Source: Fragum whitleyi (Eukaryota > Mollusca > Bivalvia > Cardiida > Cardiidae). From it: DNA of 64,000 nt. The first letter of the stretch is position 1. Every line of letters begins with the position of its first letter. Positions 6,479 through 21,800 of the stretch are shown piece after piece. A program made the position numbers and the translations under genes. Under the pieces are notes generated by a model. The model had not been told where the DNA came from. It saw only the letters and a program-made list of their open reading frames with translations, and did no database searches. The stretch covers positions 48,867,058 to 48,931,057 of the forward strand of contig OX411552.1 in the NCBI GenBank assembly GCA_948146395.1, read 5' to 3'.

Positions 6479-9400
6479 ATTTTACCTTGTATCAATTGCT
6501 AAGTGTGAAACAGTTGTAACTGCCTATAAACATATAGGCAGTTACAATTTTTTCGCACTGAGCAATCAATATATCATAGTGATGACTAAAAGAGAAATCG
6601 CTTGCCACGGAAAGCATTCGTTATAACAGGCTGTCTAGGGTTGAAACTTTTCTTTTTCGATCGATTTTCTGAATCTATAATGATCATTCTACCTCTCTGT
6701 ATCAAAAATGCGACCATCTATTAACCTCTACTGGAACCAATCTCTTTTTCAAACATTTGTTTTACGGGGCTCCCAGATGGTCCTTTTTGTATAACGGGTC
6801 ACATATGCCGATCTTTGTAGACCTTTGATCCTTGGTCCAGTCACCTTTTAGCCCACCTGAGGACAAAGTGCTTGAAATGTGAGCTATTCTGATCGCCCAA
6901 TGTCCGACTCCGTCGTGTGTCGTCCACAAATCTTTAAACATATTCTCTTCCTAAATGAATCATTGATAAAACAATCAATCTATCAATCAATCTATCTATC
7001 AATCAATCTATTCATCTATCATTCAAAAAAATTTATATTTGCAATGAGACGTCGCATTTGGACGATAGTAAGCGGAACTTACAGTACTTTGACGCCATTT
7101 TTGCAGCGTGAATCACTAACTATTAATTAATAATAATAATAATTAAACTAACAAATGCGTTTAATATGGAACAATCTTATATTGATCATTATTAGATTTA
7201 ATAAATTACCCTTTTTTTAAATTATTTTAATAGGATTATTTCCGCGTCGAAATTTTCTAGTCGCCATTTTTGCTTCATTATGAGCAGCGTTACACTTGCA
7301 ACCCGAAAAGTTATTCTCGAAATGAGTGTCATAGTACGGTAATGATTATAAAAATGATAATACTGATAATTATAATTATAATAATAAAAATAATAATAAT
7401 AATAATAAAAATTGGAAGAAGAAAATGATATCAGTCAAGCAACTGTATAGAACCATTGCATTTGTAGCCTTTCAAAATGCAATTGCCACCAGCAAAGGCC
7501 GAGAACTTTCTAACTTATCACTCTGTCACGATCGGAAAAAGCGTTTCACCTGATCTCAATTTACATAAGGGTAACTAGGACTTTGAATTTTACACGCACT
7601 CAGAAGGCGACCAACATAGAATATATAGGAAAAGGCGATATGTGGTCTGTGGCAAAAGATGAGTGTCCTCCGTATGCTCCCCTTTTCTATAATGCGAGCG
7701 TTGGTGAATAATCAAAACATCGTAACTACAGCTTGAATAAGTTGTAGTTTCGATGTTATGATCATTCATCATAGACTTTCTTCGAAACGGGATTTATTTC
7801 TTTAACGCACTAGCGCAATATGCGTAATGGTAGTTACGCCCTTGAGCTATGTCCGTCTAGGGATAATCTGCCTGGAGACATTAATCTTTAGCTGTGAACA
7901 ACACAATTTGAGAAACAGTTCGACGGTTTAAAGAGATGACGATCGACTCATCCTTCCCAAACCTATTTAATCAAGATGGTATGCTGAAGAGCTTGCTACT
8001 ATTATTATAATTATTATTATTATTATTGTTGTTGCTCCTACGGCATCATAAAAGCCTTACCGTTTTATCGGGCTCGGCTGCGAAATTTATCCAGTTCGCC
8101 AAATACATTCCTGCGCCTTGCCCGATAAAACCTTTTCATCTCAACTCACCATCCACCAATTACAGTAAAACGCATATTAAGCGACCACCAATTGGACCAC
8201 AAAATAGTGGTCGTTAAAGAGAATGGTCGCTTAGTACACGTTTTTCTTACAAATGAGAAACATCATCTTGATTAAATGTGTATTTAATTGCGAATTTTCT
8301 AAATTGTCATATTTTATTAAAACTCAAAAGAATCGTCTGATTGAGACGATTGTATTCAGTTTAAATAACATTGGGTTCATTTACCTGAATAATTTTTAAA
8401 CCAATAGTTTCTACTTTTTAAGATATTTTGATTAAAAGAGGGCAATATTTAAAACGGCCGCTTAATAAAAATGGTCGCTTAATAGACGTGGACGCTCGAG
8501 CAAGATGTACTGTATATCAAATCACGGAGAATTGATATTATTTTTTTCAGCCATTCAAAAACGGTCGTTTAAGTTGGGTGAATTTAAAAGATGAATCATT
8601 TAGGGGATTAGGGGAGTATTTATTAATTTTATGGAGGTGTGAAACTAAAAACCTAACTACGCTGAATGAATATACGAAATGGATTCTTAAATTAATGTGA
8701 TTAGGTTTTCAGTCCCACACCTTTATCAAATCAACATACAATTTCTCGAAATCTCATTATGCAATATCTTAAAGAAGCAAAACTGGAGTAACTATGCATA
8801 ATAACATAGATTGTATATAGGACTACATTTTTTTTGGGGGGGGGGGGGGGTGGGGGGGTGGGGGGGGGAAGCTTACGAAAAATCTGCGTAATCAAAATTG
8901 CTTTCATTGAGTAATGAAACAAAATTTAATTTCATTATCAAGACCTTAACATATTGCCCTTTTAATACACGTGCATATGCAAGACTTTCTGCAATCTTTT
9001 GAAGTAGAAGCGCGTTTAAATGCCGCATAATAAACATTGTCAACAGATAGTAATGAAAAGGATACTCTATCGTTTCTGATTCCAACATCCTTTGTTCTTG
9101 AAATCCATGTCCAGAAGATGCTTTCATTAGCGGTTGTCCAGAAGATGCTTTCATCAGCGGTTCACGTTTTCACAATTTTTCTTTGCGCACAACCACCCTC
9201 GAAAGTCTCTTGGTACGAAAGAGTTTCCTTACTTTGGAACCACCATCAAAGGTCAGGCTCTCAGAAAAAATAGTTCCCACCTAGATTCATTTTATACTAT
9301 GCATGAAATGTAGCAGAGGTCTAGCACTTGGTTGCACCTCATTTCAAGCACTTTACTGTTTTTTAAGCATTAAAATAGTGTGGCAAAGGGTGCACATCAT

Positions 9401-12400
9401 TTTTCTAACCGGACTAGTTTAGGGTACAACGACCTCGGAAGTAATTCAAGACTGCAGCGGATCTCCCCATGGTATATTTTAAACGTTCATAGATAATGCT
9501 CGCGGCCTACAAGCCACGAGCAACAAAAATTATAGGCCGGGCGATATTGAAAGGCGTTTAATAGCGAACGTATTGAGGACTGAGAAATATACATACTTAT
9601 ATGAATATATTTCATCCGACTACGCATCGCCACGACACTAGCCTTATGTTATTCCATTTGAGTAATAACTCAAGGGATAAAGACAGAAAACTTATCCTCA
9701 TAAAGTAAGAAAAATTAAGGAAACGATTTTCAAACCGTCAACGGCGTACATCAGTCCAAACAAACAACCATATTGAAACAATCTATTTTAGATAAATCCA
9801 CTGCGTATCGTGCATTCTGATTTGCTGAAACATTGATTTTATTTCTCAATGAAAATTATTTTGAGTGAGCACCTTTTTTGTTAGCTTCCGCAAAAGGTAG
9901 TCCCGTCAGAAATATGTTTTATTCCTGTCGATTCTTCACAATTTTGCTTCATAATATTAAATCATAAGATATGAAGAGAGAATTAATTGATTTCATGGAG
10001 GTATGAAACTTAAAACCTTATCATTCTATTTTATGAATCCGCTTCGCGCATTAAATAAATGCATGAACATTTCGAAAACGTAAAAAGCTGAAGAGGTTTT
10101 GTTAATATATGGAGGTATAAAAGAAAGACATAATCACACTATATAAATGAGCGAATTTTATTCCCACATGCATGTAATTAGGTTTTACATTTCATACCAC
10201 CCTTGCATGAAAAATCATTCTTTCATACATTATGAGTTAGCATCACTAAAATAAATATCATTTTATAAGTAAAATACAATTATCGACGCGCCTAATTGCG
10301 AAAACAGGCGAAAAATCCGAATGGTTTAGCCAACATCCGCTGACGACGTCAACTTCCGGCGGATGTAACGTTGTTAACGTGGAAACGACGTCATTATCAA
10401 GCTTATGCTAGAAACGATCAACACGATAAACGATGGCGACAAAAGAAATAAAGATTCCAAAGTTAATGTTATTAGAAAAAGAGAAGAATTTATTCGGTGA
10501 CCTGAGCAAGTATCTTTTAGCATTGGGAATGCTTTTCTATAGAGATCCGACGTCTGGAGCGAGTGATATGGAGAAGCTATTGAGAGAGAGGAAGTTCATA
10601 GAATCTATCAATCCGGTAAAGTTTTCCAACTTGCTACGATTTATTCAGATGATAGTTTCAAATAAAATGGTGAATAAGAAATCTCAGAGAGTTTTTATAT
10701 CTGAGTTCATTTCATCGTGCCGAGAGGACAAAAGAAAGCTGTACAACTGTATAGAAAACTATAGAGAGAACATCGAAAAGTTGAGAGAATGTCAAAGATC
10801 CGTATGGAAAACGAGAGCTAAAGTATACAAGTATAGCTCCATGATTGATGCGGCTCAAAGTGCTCTAAAATACTACGCTGATGACAAGCAAGAATATAAA
10901 GCAAGAATGCACGCAATAAATGGGTTAAAGGATGATTTGTCTGAAAGACTTCAGCGACATACCGAAAATCTCCAATCTTATGATTTAGCCTTACTCAAAG
11001 AAAATGCTACACGAAAGGAGATCGAGAAGATATCTGCTGCTCTAAAAGACGGCATTATCGACAAAATAAATGCTAAAATCAACAAGGTAGTAGACGATGC
11101 AAGTGGTGACAACGAAAATGTCTTCTCAACTGAAATGGTCGGCGAAACAATATATAACCTAATATGCCATTCTCTGGTTATGGTTGAGCCGCCATCAGAT
11201 ATTCTATGCTCCAACTTTAAGAAAGAAATACAACAACCGAATTTAGAGAAGAACCTATTTAATCACGAGAACGCAAAGAAAGTTTCTCGACTCAAGAATC
11301 AGATAATCGGAAAATCAAATACAAATGACAATGAAGAGATAAATCTGTTATTTGGAGCATTAAACAAGCCGAAGCTTGATTCTACGAACAAAAATATGAT
11401 TCATGTAGAGCGGGAAGTCATTGCAGTAACACAGAATGACAAGATAACAGCGAAACCAAGAAAAGGACCATTGAATAGATTGAAGAAAAGGCTTACTGGA
11501 AAATAAAACCGAACTAATTATGTAGAAATGTGATTTAACCATATATAATAACGATCATATTCAAAATAATATAATATAATGATGAAACATGATATGCTAC
11601 TTCTATATTTCTTTAACCATTACCAAAGACAATGAAGTACCAGACTGGTTGAAATAAGAATATAAATGTGACCGTCACGCAAAAAGGGACCATCTGGGAA
11701 GCGCAAAAAGATCGACCCAGTCAGACTGTGCGATCTGCGCAGACTGACAAGAGTCGAAAATTCTAGCAAACAACAAATTTTCTGAATCCAGAATGATTTT
11801 TCCACATTCCTATGTTATTATTTACTAAATGCGCCTTCCTTTTGACCTATGCTGTACCAATCTCTTTTTCAAATATTTATATCACGAAGCTCCCAGATGG
11901 CCCCTTTTTGCCTGACGCATCACAAATATATTGCATTAACCCTTCCCATACTATTCACAACATATTCCATCTATACATAAAGCCTCGACAGACTATATGG
12001 ACTAAAATCAGAGTGCATAAATGTGAAGTCTGATCTTAGTCTACACTGCCTGCTTTCTTTGTAGTAATCATTACGGGGGAAAATCCCGAGCTAGACTGGT
12101 TAAAATGTTTCCCAAATTGTTAATTAGTTCCGGACAGAATTCAAATTCAGCAGAATAAGGGTTTAAGGTAGTGGACCCCTAATAGATCCTCAACATTTCG
12201 GAACGCATGAACTTTCACACTGTTTACCGAGGTTTTCTAATGAAATTAATGGAAAACCTCGGTTTACACTGTTTAAGTTCAAAACTTCCGAAACGTTACA
12301 GAACTTTTACGGGTACTCTACCTGAATACAACCTAACAGGGAGTTAAAATATCAAACCCCACTCTTACGAGACGTATAAAAGGGGTCGTTGCAAGACTGC

Positions 12401-12553
12401 AGTAAGTCTCTGTACATCAAGTAGGCGCTTCCAGCAATCTTGAAATGACGTATCAGTTAGGGAAGTGGACCCGAAATAATTTAGCAACATTTCGGAGCGC
12501 AATATATTTCATGGTGTTGATCGAAGTTTCCTAATAAAATCATTAGGAAACAT
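6277..12553 (+). repeat. Tandem array unit 2 (type A spacer)
   Basis: 6,277 bp. Closest to unit 1: it shares the absence of the 7-bp insertion and the F70 codon. The one-base length difference comes from the G-tract region at about 8829-8868. Confidence 0.97.
10433..11506 (+). CDS. Uncharacterised helical protein, copy 2
   Basis: Translates identically to copy 1, including K7 and F70. These two are the only copies with phenylalanine at position 70 inside the putative last helix of the N-terminal fold. The same upstream in-frame TAA and strong Kozak context are present. No frameshift or premature stop. Confidence 0.86.
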   Translation: MATKEIKIPKLMLLEKEKNLFGDLSKYLLALGMLFYRDPTSGASDMEKLLRERKFIESINPVKFSNLLRFIQMIVSNKMVNKKSQRVFISEFISSCREDKRKLYNCIENYRENIEKLRECQRSVWKTRAKVYKYSSMIDAAQSALKYYADDKQEYKARMHAINGLKDDLSERLQRHTENLQSYDLALLKENATRKEIEKISAALKDGIIDKINAKINKVVDDASGDNENVFSTEMVGETIYNLICHSLVMVEPPSDILCSNFKKEIQQPNLEKNLFNHENAKKVSRLKNQIIGKSNTNDNEEINLLFGALNKPKLDSTNKNMIHVEREVIAVTQNDKITAKPRKGPLNRLKKRLTGK

Positions 12554-15500
12554 CGGTTTACGCTGTTAAATTTCAAGACTTCCGAAATGTAACGGAACTA
12601 TTACGGGTCCTCTACCTTAAATGCAACCTAACAGGGGGTTAAAATAGCAAACGCCATTCTTACGAGACGTATCAAAGGGGGTCGTTGCAAGCCTGCAGTA
12701 AGTCTCTGTACATCGAGTAGACGCTTACAGCGATGTTAAAACGACCTCTCAGTTAATTTTACCTTGTATCAATTGCTAAGTGTGAAACAGTTGTAACTGC
12801 CTATAAACATATAGGCAGTTACAATTTTTTCGCACTGAGCAATCAATATATCATAGTGATGACTAAAAGAGAAATCGCTTGCCACGGAAAGCATTCGTTA
12901 TAACAGGCTGTCTAGGGTTGAAACTTTTCTTTTTCGATCGATTTTCTGAATCTATAATGATCATTCTACCTCTCTGTATCAAAAATGCGACCATCTATTA
13001 ACCTCTACTGGAACCAATCTCTTTTTCAAACATTTGTTTTACGGGGCTCCCAGATGGTCCTTTTTGTATAACGGGTCACATATGCCGATCTTTGTAGACC
13101 TTTGATCCTTGGTCCAGTCACCTTTTAGCCCACCTGAGGACAAAGTGCTTGAAATGTGAGCTATTCTGATCGCCCAATGTCCGACTCCGTCGTGTGTCGT
13201 CCACAAATCTTTAAACATATTCTCTTCCTAAATGAATCATTGATAAAACAATCAATCTATCAATCAATCTATCTATCAATCAATCTATTCATCTATCATT
13301 CAAAAAAATTTATATTTGCAATGAGACGTCGCATTTGGACGATAGTAAGCGGAACTTACAGTACTTTGACGCCATTTTTGCAGCGTGAATCACTAACTAT
13401 TAATTAATAATAATAATAATTAAACTAACAAATGCGTTTAATATGGAACAATCTTATATTGATCATTATTAGATTTAATAAATTACCCTTTTTTTTAATT
13501 ATTTTAATAGGATTATTTCCGCGTCGAAATTTTCTAGTCGCCATTTTTGCTTCATTATGAGCAGCGTTACACTTGCAACCCGAAAAGTTATTCTCGAAAT
13601 GAGTGTCCGTACACATAGTACGGTAATGATTATAAAAATGATAATACTGATAATTATAATTATAATAATAAAAATAATAATAATAATAATAAAAATTGGA
13701 AGAAGAAAATGATATCAGTCAAGCAACTGTATAGAACCATTGCATTTGTAGCCTTTCAAAATGCAATTGCCACCAGCAAAGGCCGAGAACTTTCTAACTT
13801 ATCACTCTGTCACGATCGGAAAAAGCGTTTCACCTGATCTCAATTTACATAAGGGTAACTAGGACTTTGAATTTTACACGCACTCAGAAGGCGACCAACA
13901 TAGAATATATAGGAAAAGGCGATATGTGGTCTGTGGCAAAAGATGAGTGTCCTCCGTATGCTCCCCTTTTCTATAATGCGAGCGTTGGTGAATAATCAAA
14001 ACATCGTAACTACAGCTTGAATAAGTTGTAGTTTCGATGTTATGATCATTCATCATAGACTTTCTTCGAAACGGGATTTATTTCTTTAACGCACTAGCGC
14101 AATATGCGTAATGGTAGTTACGCCCTTGAGCTATGTCCGTCTAGGGATAATCTGCCTGGAGACATTAATCTTTAGCTGTGAACAACACAATTTGAGAAAC
14201 AGTTCGACGGTTTAAAGAGATGACGATCGACTCATCCTTCTCAAACCTATTTAATCAAGATGGTATGCTGAAGAGCTTGCTACTATTATTATAATTATTA
14301 TTATTATTATTGTTGTTGCTCCTACGGCATCATAAAAGCCTTACCGTTTTATCGGGCTCGGCTGCGAAATTTATCCAGTTCGCCAAATACATTCCTGCGC
14401 CTTGCCCGATAAAACCTTTTCATCTCAACTCACCATCCACCAATTACAGTAAAACGCATATTAAGCGACCACCAATTGGACCACAAAATAGTGGTCGTTA
14501 AAGAGAATGGTCGCTTAGTACACGTTTTTCTTACAAATGAGAAACATCATCTTGATTAAATGTGTATTTAATTGCGAATTTTCTAAATTGTCATATTTTA
14601 TTAAAACTCAAAAGAATCGTCTGATTGAGACGATTGTATTCAGTTTAAATAACATTGGGTTCATTTACCTGAATAATTTTTAAACCAATAGTTTCTACTT
14701 TTTAAGATATTTTGATTAAAAGAGGGCAATATTTAAAACGGCCGCTTAATAAAAATGGTCGCTTAATAGACGTGGACGCTCGAGCAAGATGTACTGTATA
14801 TCAAATCACGGAGAATTGATATTATTTTTTTCAGCCATTCAAAAACGGTCGTTTAAGTTGGGTGAATTTAAAAGATGAATCATTTAGGGGATTAGGGGAG
14901 TATTTATTAATTTTATGGAGGTGTGAAACTAAAAACCTAACTACGCTGAATGAATATACGAAATGGATTCTTAAATTAATGTGATTAGGTTTTCAGTCCC
15001 ACACCTTTATCAAATCAACATACAATTTCTCGAAATCTCATTATGCAATATCTTAAAGAAGCAAAACTGGAGTAACTATGCATAATAACATAGATTGTAT
15101 ATAGGACTACATTTTTTTGGGGGGGGGGGGGGGGTGGGGGGGTGGGGGGGGGGAAGCTTACGAAAAATCTGCGTAATCAAAATTGCTTTCATTGAGTAAT
15201 GAAACAAAATTTAATTTCATTATCAAGACCTTAACATATTGCCCTTTTAATACACGTGCATATGCAAGACTTTCTGCAATCTTTTGAAGTAGAAGCGCGT
15301 TTAAATGCCGCATAATAAACATTGTCAACAGATAGTAATGAAAAGGATACTCTATCGTTTCTGATTCCAACATCCTTTGTTCTTGAAATCCATGTCCAGA
15401 AGATGCTTTCATTAGCGGTTGTCCAGAAGATGCTTTCATCAGCGGTTCACGTTTTCACAATTTTTCTTTGCGCACAACCACCCTCGAAAGTCTCTTGGTA

Positions 15501-18500
15501 CGAAAGAGTTTCCTTACTTTGGAACCACCATCAAAGGTCAGGCTCTCAGAAAAAATAGTTCCCACCTAGATTCATTTTATACTATGCATGAAATGTAGCA
15601 GAGGTCTAGCACTTGGTTGCACCTCATTTCAAGCACTTTACTGTTTTTTAAGCATTAAAATAGTGTGGCAAAGGGTGCACATCATTTTTCTAACCGGACT
15701 AGTTTAGGGTACAACGACCTCGGAAGTAATTCAAGACTGCAGCGGATCTCCCCATGGTATATTTTAAACGTTCATAGATAATGCTCGCGGCCTACAAGCC
15801 ACGAGCAACAAAAATTATAGGCCGGGCGATATTGAAAGGCGTTTAATAGCGAACGTATTGAGGACTGAGAAATATACATACTTATATGAATATATTTCAT
15901 CCGACTACGCATCGCCACGACACTAGCCTTATGTTATTCCATTTGAGTAATAACTCAAGGGATAAAGACAGAAAACTTATCCTCATAAAGTAAGAAAAAT
16001 TAAGGAAACGATTTTCAAACCGTCAACGGCGTACATCAGTCCAAACAAACAACCATATTGAAACAATCTATTTTAGATAAATCCACTGCGTATCGTGCAT
16101 TCTGATTTGCTGAAACATTGATTTTATTTCTCAATGAAAATTATTTTGAGTGAGCACCTTTTTTGTTAGCTTCCGCAAAAGGTAGTCCCGTCAGAAATAT
16201 GTTTTATTCCTGTCGATTCTTCACAATTTTGCTTCATAATATTAAATCATAAGATATGAAGAGAGAATTAATTGATTTCATGGAGGTATGAAACTTAAAA
16301 CCTTATCATTCTATTTTATGAATCCGCTTCGCGCATTAAATAAATGCATGAACATTTCGAAAACGTAAAAAGCTGAAGAGGTTTTGTTAATATATGGAGG
16401 TATAAAAGAAAGACATAATCACACTATATAAATGAGCGAATTTTATTCCCACATGCATGTAATTAGGTTTTACATTTCATACCACCCTTGCATGAAAAAT
16501 CATTCTTTCATACATTATGAGTTAGCATCACTAAAATAAATATCATTTTGTAAGTAAAATACAATTATCGACGCGCCTAATTGCGAAAACAGGCGAAAAA
16601 TCCGAATGGTTTAGCCAACATCCGCTGACGACGTCAACTTCCGGCGGATGTAACGTTGTTAACGTGGAAACGACGTCATTATCAAGCTTATGCTAGAAAC
16701 GATCAACACGATAAACGATGGCGACAAAAGAAATAAAGATTCCAAAGTTAATGTTATTAGAAAAAGAGAAGAATTTATTCGGTGACCTGAGCAAGTATCT
16801 TTTAGCATTGGGAATGCTTTTCTATAGAGATCCGACGTCTGGAGCGAGTGATATGGAGAAGCTATTGAGAGAGAGGAAGTTCATAGAATCTATCAATCCG
16901 GTAAAGTTTTCCAACTTGCTACGATCTATTCAGATGATAGTTTCAAATAAAATGGTGAATAAGAAATCTCAGAGAGTTTTTATATCTGAGTTCATTTCAT
17001 CGTGCCGAGAGGACAAAAGAAAGCTGTACAACTGTATAGAAAACTATAGAGAGAACATCGAAAAGTTGAGAGAATGTCAAAGATCCGTATGGAAAACGAG
17101 AGCTAAAGTATACAAGTATAGCTCCATGATTGATGCGGCTCAAAGTGCTCTAAAATACTACGCTGATGACAAGCAAGAATATAAAGCAAGAATGCACGCA
17201 ATAAATGGGTTAAAGGATGATTTGTCTGAAAGACTTCAGCGACATACCGAAAATCTCCAATCTTATGATTTAGCCTTACTCAAAGAAAATGCTACACGAA
17301 AGGAGATCGAGAAGATATCTGCTGCTCTAAAAGACGGCATTATCGACAAAATAAATGCTAAAATCAACAAGGTAGTAGACGATGCAAGTGGTGACAACGA
17401 AAATGTCTTCTCAACTGAAATGGTCGGCGAAACAATATATAACCTAATATGCCATTCTCTGGTTATGGTTGAGCCGCCATCAGATATTCTATGCTCCAAC
17501 TTTAAGAAAGAAATACAACAACCGAATTTAGAGAAGAACCTATTTAATCACGAGAACGCAAAGAAAGTTTCTCGACTCAAGAATCAGATAATCGGAAAAT
17601 CAAATACAAATGACAATGAAGAGATAAATCTGTTATTTGGAGCATTAAACAAGCCGAAGCTTGATTCTACGAACAAAAATATGATTCATGTAGAGCGGGA
17701 AGTCATTGCAGTAACACAGAATGACAAGATAACAGCGAAACCAAGAAAAGGACCATTGAATAGATTGAAGAAAAGGCTTACTGGAAAATAAAACCGAACT
17801 AATTATGTAGAAATGTGATTTAACCATATATAATAACGATCATATTCAAAATAATATAATATAATGATGAAACATGATATGCTACTTCTATATTTCTTTA
17901 ACCATTACCAAAGACAATGAAGTACCAGACTGGTTGAAATAAGAATATAAATGTGACCGTCACGCAAAAAGGGACCATCTGGGAAGCGCAAAAAGATCGA
18001 CCCAGTCAGACTGTGCGATCTGCGCAGACTGACAAGAGTCGAAAATTCTAGCAAACAACAAATTTTCTGAATCTAGAATGATTTTTCCAAATTCCTATGT
18101 TATTATTTACTAAATGCGCCTTCCTTTTGACCTATGCTGTACCAATCTCTTTTTCAAATATTTATATCACGAAGCTCCCAGATGGCCCCTTTTTGCCTGA
18201 CGCATCACAAATATATTGCATTAACCCTTCCCATACTATTCACAACATATTCCATCTATACATAAAGCCTCGACAGACTATATGGACTAAAATCAGAGTG
18301 CATAAATGTGAAGTCTGATCTTAGTCTACACTGCCTGCTTTCTTTGTAGTAATCATTACGGGGGAAAATCCCGAGCTAGACTGGTTAAAATGTTTCCCAA
18401 ATTGTTAATTAGTTCCGGACAGAATTCAAATTCAGCAGAATAAGGGTTTAAGGTAGTGGACCCCTAATAGATCCTCAACATTTCGGAACGCATGAACTTT

Positions 18501-18838
18501 CACACTGTTTACCGAGGTTTTCTAATGAAATTAATGGAAAACCTCGGTTTACACTGTTTAAGTTCAAAACTTCCGAAACGTTACAGAACTTTTACGGGTA
18601 CTCTACCTGAATACAACCTAACAGGGAGTTAAAATATCAAACCCCACTCTTACGAGACGTATAAAAGGGGTCGTTGCAAGACTGCAGTAAGTCTCTGTAC
18701 ATCAAGTAGGCGCTTCCAGCAATCTTGAAATGACGTATCAGTTAGGGAAGTGGACCCGAAATAATTTAGCAACATTTCGGAGCGCAATATATTTCATGGT
18801 GTTGATCGAAGTTTCCTAATAAAATCATTAGGAAACAT
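12554..18838 (+). repeat. Tandem array unit 3 (type A spacer)
   Basis: 6,285 bp, the longest unit. It gains the 7-bp CGTACAC insertion at 13608-13614 and has the longest G-tract (15119-15153). It carries private substitutions near 12732, 14241, 16550 and 18074. Its gene has S70, so it is intermediate between units 1-2 and the later units. Confidence 0.97.
16718..17791 (+). CDS. Uncharacterised helical protein, copy 3
   Basis: Full-length 357 codons. It differs from copies 1-2 by F70S (C at 16926 in place of T at 4364), giving LLRSIQMI in the predicted helix. All later copies also carry S70, so the change separates the left end of the array from the rest. K7 retained. Confidence 0.86.
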   Translation: MATKEIKIPKLMLLEKEKNLFGDLSKYLLALGMLFYRDPTSGASDMEKLLRERKFIESINPVKFSNLLRSIQMIVSNKMVNKKSQRVFISEFISSCREDKRKLYNCIENYRENIEKLRECQRSVWKTRAKVYKYSSMIDAAQSALKYYADDKQEYKARMHAINGLKDDLSERLQRHTENLQSYDLALLKENATRKEIEKISAALKDGIIDKINAKINKVVDDASGDNENVFSTEMVGETIYNLICHSLVMVEPPSDILCSNFKKEIQQPNLEKNLFNHENAKKVSRLKNQIIGKSNTNDNEEINLLFGALNKPKLDSTNKNMIHVEREVIAVTQNDKITAKPRKGPLNRLKKRLTGK

Positions 18839-21800
18839 CGGTTTACGCTGTTAAATTTCAAGACTTCCGAAATGTAACGGAACTATTACGGGTCCTCTAC
18901 CTTAAATGCAACCTAACAGGGGGTTAAAATAGCAAACGCCATTCTTACGAGACGTATCAAAGGGGGTCGTTGCAAGCCTGCAGTAAGTCTCTGTACATCG
19001 AGTAGACGCTTACAGCAATGTTGAAACGACCTCTCAGTTAATTTTACCTTGTATCAATTGCTAAGTGTGAAACAGTTGTAACTGCCTATAAACATATAGG
19101 CAGTTACAATTTTTTCGCACTGAGCAATCAATATATCATAGTGATGACTAAAAGAGAAATCGCTTGCCACGGAAAGCATTCGTTATAACAGGCTGTCTAG
19201 GGTTGAAACTTTTCTTTTTCGATCGATTTTCTGAATCTATAATGATCATTCTACCTCTCTGTATCAAAAATGCGACCATCTATTAACCTCTACTGGAACC
19301 AATCTCTTTTTCAAACATTTGTTTTACGGGGCTCCCAGATGGTCCTTTTTGTATAACGGGTCACATATGCCGATCTTTGTAGACCTTTGATCCTTGGTCC
19401 AGTCACCTTTTAGCCCACCTGAGGACAAAGTGCTTGAAATGTGAGCTATTCTGATCGCCCAATGTCCGACTCCGTCGTGTGTCGTCCACAAATCTTTAAA
19501 CATATTCTCTTCCTAAATGAATCATTGATAAAACAATCAATCTATCAATCAATCTATCTATCAATCAATCTATTCATCTATCATTCAAAAAAATTTATAT
19601 TTGCAATGAGACGTCGCATTTGGACGATAGTAAGCGGAACTTACAGTACTTTGACGCCATTTTTGCAGCGTGAATCACTAACTATTAATTAATAATAATA
19701 ATAATTAAACTAACAAATGCGTTTAATATGGAACAATCTTATATTGATCATTATTAGATTTAATAAATTACCCTTTTTTTAAATTATTTTAATAGGATTA
19801 TTTCCGCGTCGAAATTTTCTAGTCGCCATTTTTGCTTCATTATGAGCAGCGTTACACTTGCAACCCGAAAAGTTATTCTCGAAATGAGTGTCCGTACACA
19901 TAGTACGGTAATGATTATAAAAATGATAATACTGATAATTATAATTATAATAATAAAAATAATAATAATAATAATAAAAATTGGAAGAAGAAAATGATAT
20001 CAGTCAAGCAACTGTATAGAACCATTGCATTTGTAGCCTTTCAAAATGCAATTGCCACCAGCAAAGGCCGAGAACTTTCTAACTTATCACTCTGTCACGA
20101 TCGGAAAAAGCGTTTCACCTGATCTCAATTTACATAAGGGTAACTAGGACTTTGAATTTTACACGCACTCAGAAGGCGACCAACATAGAATATATAGGAA
20201 AAGGCGATATGTGGTCTGTGGCAAAAGATGAGTGTCCTCCGTATGCTCCCCTTTTCTATAATGCGAGCGTTGGTGAATAATCAAAACATCGTAACTACAG
20301 CTTGAATAAGTTGTAGTTTCGATGTTATGATCATTCATCATAGACTTTCTTCGAAACGGGATTTATTTCTTTAACGCACTAGCGCAATATGCGTAATGGT
20401 AGTTACGCCCTTGAGCTATGTCCGTCTAGGGATAATCTGCCTGGAGACATTAATCTTTAGCTGTGAACAACACAATTTGAGAAACAGTTCGACGGTTTAA
20501 AGAGATGACGATCGACTCATCCTTCCCAAACCTATTTAATCAAGATGGTATGCTGAAGAGCTTGCTACTATTATTATAATTATTATTATTATTATTGTTG
20601 TTGCTCCTACGGCATCATAAAAGCCTTACCGTTTTATCGGGCTCGGCTGCGAAATTTATCCAGTTCGCCAAATACATTCCTGCGCCTTGCCCGATAAAAC
20701 CTTTTCATCTCAACTCACCATCCACCAATTACAGTAAAACGCATATTAAGCGACCACCAATTGGACCACAAAATAGTGGTCGTTAAAGAGAATGGTCGCT
20801 TAGTACACGTTTTTCTTACAAATGAGAAACATCATCTTGATTAAATGTGTATTTAATTGCGAATTTTCTTAATTGTCATATTTTATTAAAACTCAAAAGA
20901 ATCGTCTGATTGAGACGATTGTATTCAGTTTAAATAACATTGGGTTCATTTACCTGAATAATTTTTAAACCAATAGTTTCTACTTTTTAAGATATTTTGA
21001 TTAAAAGAGGGCAATATTTAAAACGGCCGCTTAATAAAAATGGTCGCTTAATAGACGTGGACGCTCGAGCAAGATGTACTGTATATCAAATCACGGAGAA
21101 TTGATATTATTTTTTTCAGCCATTCAAAAACGCTCGTTTAAGTTGGGTGAATTTAAAAGATGAATCATTTAGGGGATTAGGGGAGTATTTATTAATTTTA
21201 TGGAGGTGTGAAACTAAAAACCTAACTACGCTGAATGAATATACGAAATGGATTCTTAAATTAATGTGATTAGGTTTTCAGTCCCACACCTTTATCAAAT
21301 CAACATACAATTTCTCGAAATCTCATTATGCAATATCTTAAAGAAGCAAAACTGGAATAACTATGCATAATAACATAGATTGTATATAGGACTACATTTT
21401 TTGGGGGGTGGGGGGTGGGGGGGGGGAAGCTTACGAAAAATCTGCGTAATCAAAATTGCTTTCATTGAGTAATGAAACAAAATTTAATTTCATTATCAAG
21501 ACCTTAACATATTGCCCTTTTAATACACGTGCATATGCAAGACTTTCTGCAATCTTTTGAAGTAGAAGCGCGTTTAAATGCCGCATAATAAACATTGTCA
21601 ACAGATAGTAATGAAAAGGATACTCTATCGTTTCTGATTCCAACATCCTTTGTTCTTGAAATCCATGTCCAGAAGATGCTTTCATTAGCGGTTGTCCAGA
21701 AGATGCTTTCATCAGCGGTTCACGTTTTCACAATTTTTCTTTGCGCACAACCACCCTCGAAAGTCTCTTGGTACGAAAGAGTTTCCTTACTTTGGAACCA